Source: Frigoribacterium endophyticum
GTDB lineage: Bacteria > Actinomycetota > Actinomycetes > Actinomycetales > Microbacteriaceae
Direction of reading: 5' to 3'
NCBI RefSeq assembly: GCF_011759585.1
Contig: NZ_JAAOYV010000001.1
Location: forward strand, 496,001 to 560,000
DNA length: 64,000 nt
Shown here piece by piece: positions 60,691 to 64,000 of this stretch (positions are counted from its first letter, which is position 1; every line of letters begins with the position of its first letter). The position numbers were made by a program, and so were the translations under genes. The notes beneath the pieces are model-generated. The model did no database searches, was not told where the DNA came from, and saw nothing but the letters and a program-made list of their open reading frames with translations.

Positions 60691-61035
60691 GTGCCCCACG
60701 GGCTCCGCGACGACGCAGGGAGCGTGACCGTCGAGTTCGCGGTCGTGCTGCCCGCCGTCCTCCTCCTCCTCGCCCTCGTCGTCGGGGCGTCGTCCGCCGC
60801 CGCCCAGTCGATCCGCCTCGCCGACGCGGCGGCGGTGACCGCCCGGCAGACGGCGCGCGGCGACGGCGGGCGGACCGCGGCGGTGCTCGGGCAGCTCGCG
60901 CCGGGCGCCACGGTGCAGTCGTCGGAGGGCGAGGGGCTCGTCTGCGTGGTCCTCCGCCGACCCGTCGACGCGGGCCCGCTCACGGGAGTCGTCGTCCTGA
61001 CCTCCCGCAGCTGCGCTCCGGCGCTCGGGGGCTGA
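60691..61035 (+). CDS. TadE-like minor pilin
   Basis: The protein has 114 residues. The N-terminal DDAGSVTVEFAVVLPAVLLLLALVVGASSAAAQSIRLADAAAVTARQTARG is the TadE pattern: G-x-x-x-V-E-F, then a hydrophobic helix. Two Cys residues near the C-terminus (LVCVVL; SRSCAPA) may form a disulfide. It is a minor pseudopilin of the Tad system. The start GTG 60691 lies 3 bases after the DUF4244 stop. Confidence 0.82.
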   Translation: MPHGLRDDAGSVTVEFAVVLPAVLLLLALVVGASSAAAQSIRLADAAAVTARQTARGDGGRTAAVLGQLAPGATVQSSEGEGLVCVVLRRPVDAGPLTGVVVLTSRSCAPALGG

Positions 61036-61036
61036 G

Positions 61037-61423
61037 GTGGGCGGGAGGGCGCCGGTCGGGGCCGGCGGCGACGACGGGGCCGCCTCCGTCCTGGTCGTGG
61101 CCGTCCTGGTCGGGGTCGTCGTCCTGGCGGTCGCCGTCGTGGGCGGTGGGCGCGCCCTGGCGGAGCGCAGCCGGGTCAGCGGCGCTGCTGACGCGACGGC
61201 TCTGGCGACGGCCGACGCCGCCGCCGGGCTCGTCGCGGGCTCGCCCTGCGACCGGGCCGGGGCCCTCGCAGCGGCCAACGGGGTCGTCCTGACGAGCTGC
61301 CGCGTCGACGAGCTCGTCGTCACCGTGAGGGTGACGACGAGCCTCGCCGGGGTGGTCGTGGGGGCCTCCGCGACGGCGGGACCGCCGCCGACCGGCACCG
61401 CGCCTCCCGGGCTCCCGCCGTGA
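61037..61423 (+). CDS. Rv3654c family TadE-like protein
   Basis: The protein has 128 residues. GAASVLVVAVLVGVVVLAVAVVGGGRALAERSRVSGAADATALATADAAAGLVAGSPCDRAGALAAANGVVLTSCRVDE matches the secretion/helicase-neighbourhood TadE-like group (Rv3654c type), with two conserved cysteines and a Pro-rich tail. GTG 61037 starts one base after the preceding stop. It is the last gene of the tad operon. No prepilin peptidase or TadZ gene is present in the window. Confidence 0.82.
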   Translation: MGGRAPVGAGGDDGAASVLVVAVLVGVVVLAVAVVGGGRALAERSRVSGAADATALATADAAAGLVAGSPCDRAGALAAANGVVLTSCRVDELVVTVRVTTSLAGVVVGASATAGPPPTGTAPPGLPP

Positions 61424-61444
61424 GGTGGCCGCCCGCCGCGTGTG

Positions 61445-61469
61445 TGTATGGTGTGCCTGTCGGCGGCAC
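61445..61469 (+). promoter_or_regulatory. Promoter of topA with overlapping hairpin
   Basis: TATGGT (61445-61450) is the likely -10. GTGTGCC / GGCACAC (61449-61455 and 61463-61469) is a perfect 7-base inverted repeat over the presumed start of transcription. It could be a terminator for tad or a control site for topA. The leader runs to GGAG before GTG 61579. Confidence 0.4.
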
Positions 61470-61578
61470 ACGTCAGCGCCGTCGCGCTGGTCGGGGTGCG
61501 ACGCGAGTCGCCCGCCGCCGACCGTCTGACCGGCCTCCCGGGGCTGGTCCCGTCGTTCCCCCCAATGCAAGGAGTCCC

Positions 61579-64000
61579 GTGCCAGGCACGAAGAAACTGG
61601 TCATCGTCGAGTCGCCCGCGAAGGCCAAGACGATCGCCCAGTACCTCGGCAGCGGCTACGAGGTGCTCGCCTCGGTCGGCCACATCCGCGACCTCGTCGA
61701 GCCGAAGAACCTGCCGGCCGAGCTCAAGAAGGGCTCGCTGGGCAAGTTCTCCGTCGACGTCGAGAACGGCTTCGAGCCCTACTACGTCGTCTCCGACGCG
61801 AAGAAGAAGACGGTCTCCGACCTCAAGCGGGCGCTCAAGGGCGCCGACGAGCTCTACCTCGCCACTGATGAGGACCGCGAGGGCGAGGCCATCGCGTGGC
61901 ACCTCCTCCAGGAGCTCAAGCCGAAGGTCCCCGTGAAGCGGATGGTCTTCCACGAGATCACGAAGGACGCCATCCAGCAGGCGCAGGAGAACACGCGTCA
62001 GCTCGACACCGCGCTCGTCGACGCCCAGGAGACCCGACGCATCCTCGACCGTCTCTACGGCTACGAGGTCTCGCCGGTCCTCTGGCGCAAGGTCGGCCCC
62101 GGCCTCTCCGCCGGTCGCGTGCAGTCCGCCGCCACGCGGCTCGTCGTCGACCGGGAGCGCGAGCGGCTCGCCTTCGTCTCGGCCTCCTACTGGGACCTCA
62201 CCGCGACCTTCGAGCCCGACGGTGAGGCGCTGCCCTTCTCCTCGAGGCTCGTCCGGGTCAACGGCTCGCGCGTCGCCAGCGGCCGCGACTTCGACGACCG
62301 CGGCCAGCTCAAGGGCGAGGCCGTCTCGCTCGACGAGCAGTCGGCCACGGCGCTGACGAGGGCCCTCGAGGCCGAGGGCGTCGACGTCGTCGTCTCGTCC
62401 GTCGAGTCGAAGCCCTACACGCGTCGCCCCGCCGCGCCCTTCACCACGTCGACCCTGCAGCAGGAGGCGGCGCGCAAGCTCCGCTTCTCGGCTCGCCAGA
62501 CGATGAGCGTCGCGCAGTCCCTGTACGAGAACGGGCACATCACCTACATGCGCACCGACTCGCCGTCGCTGTCGCAGCAGGCGACGAACGCCGCCCGCAA
62601 GCAGGCTGCCTCCCTCTACGGCGCCGAGACCGTGCCCGAGAAGCCCCGCACGTACGCCGGCAAGAGCAAGAACGCGCAGGAGGCGCACGAGGCGATCCGC
62701 CCCTCGGGCGACACGTTCCGCACCCCGAGCGAGATGCAGGGCGCGCTCCGCGGCAACGACTGGAAGCTGTACGACCTGATCTGGAAGCGCACCGTCGCCT
62801 CGCAGATGGCCGACGCCAAGGGCTCGACGGCCTCGGTCGTCGTGTCGGCGACGACGCCTGACGACGTCGCGGGCATCACGCCCCGCACCGCGTCCGGCAC
62901 CCTGGCGGAGTTCGTCGCGACCGGCACCGTCATCACCTTCCGCGGCTTCCTCGCCGCCTACGAGGAGGGCCGCGACGAGGACCGCCACGGCGCCGCGGAG
63001 ACCGCGGACGCGAAGCTCCCCGTCCTGGCCGAGGGCCAGCACCTCGTCCTCGACGACGTCGAGGCCAAGGGCCACGACACCAGTGCGCCGCCCCGGTACA
63101 CCGAGGCGAGCCTGGTCAAGACCCTGGAGGAGCTCGGCATCGGGCGGCCGTCGACCTACGCCGCCATCATGTCGACGATCGTCGACCGCGGCTACGTGAC
63201 CCCGCGCGGCACCGCCCTCGTGCCGAACTGGATCGCCTTCTCGGTCGTCCGGCTGCTGGAGGAGTACTTCGGCGACCTCGTCGAGTACGACTTCACGGCC
63301 AGCATGGAGGACGACCTCGACCAGATCGCCGGCGGCGACGCCGACCGGGTCGACTGGCTCAACGGGTTCTACTTCGGCAACGAGACCCACCGCGGGCTCC
63401 GCAAGGTCATCGACAACCTCGGCGAGATCGACGCCCGCGACATCAACTCCATCCCGCTGGGCGAGGGCATCACGCTCCGCATCGGCCGCTACGGGCCCTA
63501 CCTCGAGGCGCCCGGCGACGACCCGGAGACCCCGAGGCGCGTCAACGTGCCCGAGGACCTCGCCCCTGACGAGCTCACGCCCGCGAAGGCGCGCGAGCTG
63601 ATCGAGGCGCCCGTCGTGGGCGACCGCGTGGTCGGCACGAACCCGGAGTCGGGCAAGGAGGTCGTCGCGAAGGACGGCCGCTTCGGCCCGTACGTCACCG
63701 AGCGCACCCCGGAGGAGGTCGAGGCCGACCCGGCGACGGGCGAGGTCGTCGAGGCTCCCGCCGCCGTGGCCCCCGCGACCGGGGCGAAGGCCCCGGCCAA
63801 GAAGCCCGCCGCGAAGAAGGCCGCGCCGAAGGAGCGCACGGCGTCGCTCTTCAAGAGCATGAGCGTCGACACCGTCGACCTGCAGACCGCCCTCGCGCTG
63901 CTCGACCTGCCCCGCACCGTCGGGCTGGACCCCGAGAGCGGCGACGAGATCCAGGCGCAGAACGGCCGCTACGGCCCGTACCTGAAGAAGGGCACCGACA
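61579..64000 (+). CDS. topA: DNA topoisomerase I (partial, runs off the window)
   Basis: 807 residues are visible. The Toprim domain starts KKLVIVESPAKAKTIAQYL, with the metal motif ATDEDREGEAIAWHL. The catalytic tyrosine is Y323 in NGHITYMRTDSP. The core is complete to about 600, followed by C-terminal repeats (RIGRYGPYLEAP; KDGRFGPYVTERTPEE; a Lys/Ala/Pro-rich basic stretch; NGRYGPYLKKGTD), which are the zinc-less C-terminal repeats of actinobacterial TopA. It relaxes negative supercoils. GTG 61579 has GGAG 5 bases upstream. No stop occurs before the window end. Confidence 0.95.
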   Translation, partial: MPGTKKLVIVESPAKAKTIAQYLGSGYEVLASVGHIRDLVEPKNLPAELKKGSLGKFSVDVENGFEPYYVVSDAKKKTVSDLKRALKGADELYLATDEDREGEAIAWHLLQELKPKVPVKRMVFHEITKDAIQQAQENTRQLDTALVDAQETRRILDRLYGYEVSPVLWRKVGPGLSAGRVQSAATRLVVDRERERLAFVSASYWDLTATFEPDGEALPFSSRLVRVNGSRVASGRDFDDRGQLKGEAVSLDEQSATALTRALEAEGVDVVVSSVESKPYTRRPAAPFTTSTLQQEAARKLRFSARQTMSVAQSLYENGHITYMRTDSPSLSQQATNAARKQAASLYGAETVPEKPRTYAGKSKNAQEAHEAIRPSGDTFRTPSEMQGALRGNDWKLYDLIWKRTVASQMADAKGSTASVVVSATTPDDVAGITPRTASGTLAEFVATGTVITFRGFLAAYEEGRDEDRHGAAETADAKLPVLAEGQHLVLDDVEAKGHDTSAPPRYTEASLVKTLEELGIGRPSTYAAIMSTIVDRGYVTPRGTALVPNWIAFSVVRLLEEYFGDLVEYDFTASMEDDLDQIAGGDADRVDWLNGFYFGNETHRGLRKVIDNLGEIDARDINSIPLGEGITLRIGRYGPYLEAPGDDPETPRRVNVPEDLAPDELTPAKARELIEAPVVGDRVVGTNPESGKEVVAKDGRFGPYVTERTPEEVEADPATGEVVEAPAAVAPATGAKAPAKKPAAKKAAPKERTASLFKSMSVDTVDLQTALALLDLPRTVGLDPESGDEIQAQNGRYGPYLKKGTD

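Noticed and set aside
57667-63390. Minus-strand frame of 1,907 codons across the tad operon and topA
   Set aside because: It is antisense to well-recognised plus-strand genes and has low-complexity composition.

Overview
The window is very GC-rich with a strong third-position GC bias, so most genes have long antisense shadow ORFs. GTG starts are frequent. The gene families (mqo, DUF1206, DUF4244, the Rv2578c-type radical SAM protein, Rv3654c-type TadE-like proteins, the small-form SRP RNA, a 6C RNA, a choice-of-anchor G surface protein) point to a Gram-positive actinobacterium, most likely Microbacteriaceae. The genus cannot be fixed from the sequence alone. It reads as ordinary chromosome: no integrase, transposase, phage gene, CRISPR array or replication origin was seen. 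The order dnaX-recR-lysC-asd and the grouping acs / 6C RNA / tad genes / topA resemble the organisation recalled for mycobacteria, so much of this is old shared actinobacterial backbone.

Layout. 1-7.2 kb: the tail of an ABC exporter, a DUF305/DUF3105 membrane pair, transsulfuration genes (cbs, metB), an MFS transporter and a LacI-type regulator. 7.3-11.8 kb: a monosaccharide ABC importer (mmsA-mmsB-chvE) with a clear promoter. It carries an operator-like palindrome that is also present in front of the LacI gene, so this is probably a sugar-responsive unit. 11.8-25.4 kb: MOSC protein, TetR with a Bcr/CflA efflux pump, PAP2 phosphatase with a HerA-like ATPase, S4 RNA-binding protein, tRNA-Ser, acetyltransferase, APC permease, pta-ackA, an NAD(P)-binding protein and the SRP RNA. 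25.5-37.2 kb: a long structured leader followed by one giant cell-wall protein of about 3,676 residues, with roughly 32 Ig-like repeats and an LAFTG sorting signal. 37.2-47.2 kb: dnaX, recR, DUF1206, lysC, asd, an SGNH lipoprotein, mqo and a radical SAM gene under an apparent LexA (SOS) box. 47.2-51.1 kb: a histidine kinase, a membrane paralogue lacking the phospho-acceptor histidine, a response regulator, and thymidine kinase. 51.1-57.7 kb: triplicated terminator repeats, tRNA-Pro, metallophosphoesterase, class A PBP, two small genes and an acetyl-CoA synthetase. 57.8-64 kb: a 6C RNA, a compact tad pilus operon and the first two-thirds or more of topA.

Two patterns run through the window. 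First, at least twelve transcription units begin with a -10 hexamer exactly six bases before the start codon (seven for pta), which predicts leaderless mRNAs. Second, adjacent genes are often joined by GTGA or ATGA overlaps, indicating translational coupling. The items most worth following up are the adhesin leader with its four CTCACCA copies, the pseudokinase three-gene signalling operon, the SOS box on the radical SAM gene, and the fused TadB/TadC-like protein followed by a doubly coupled 44-codon ORF.
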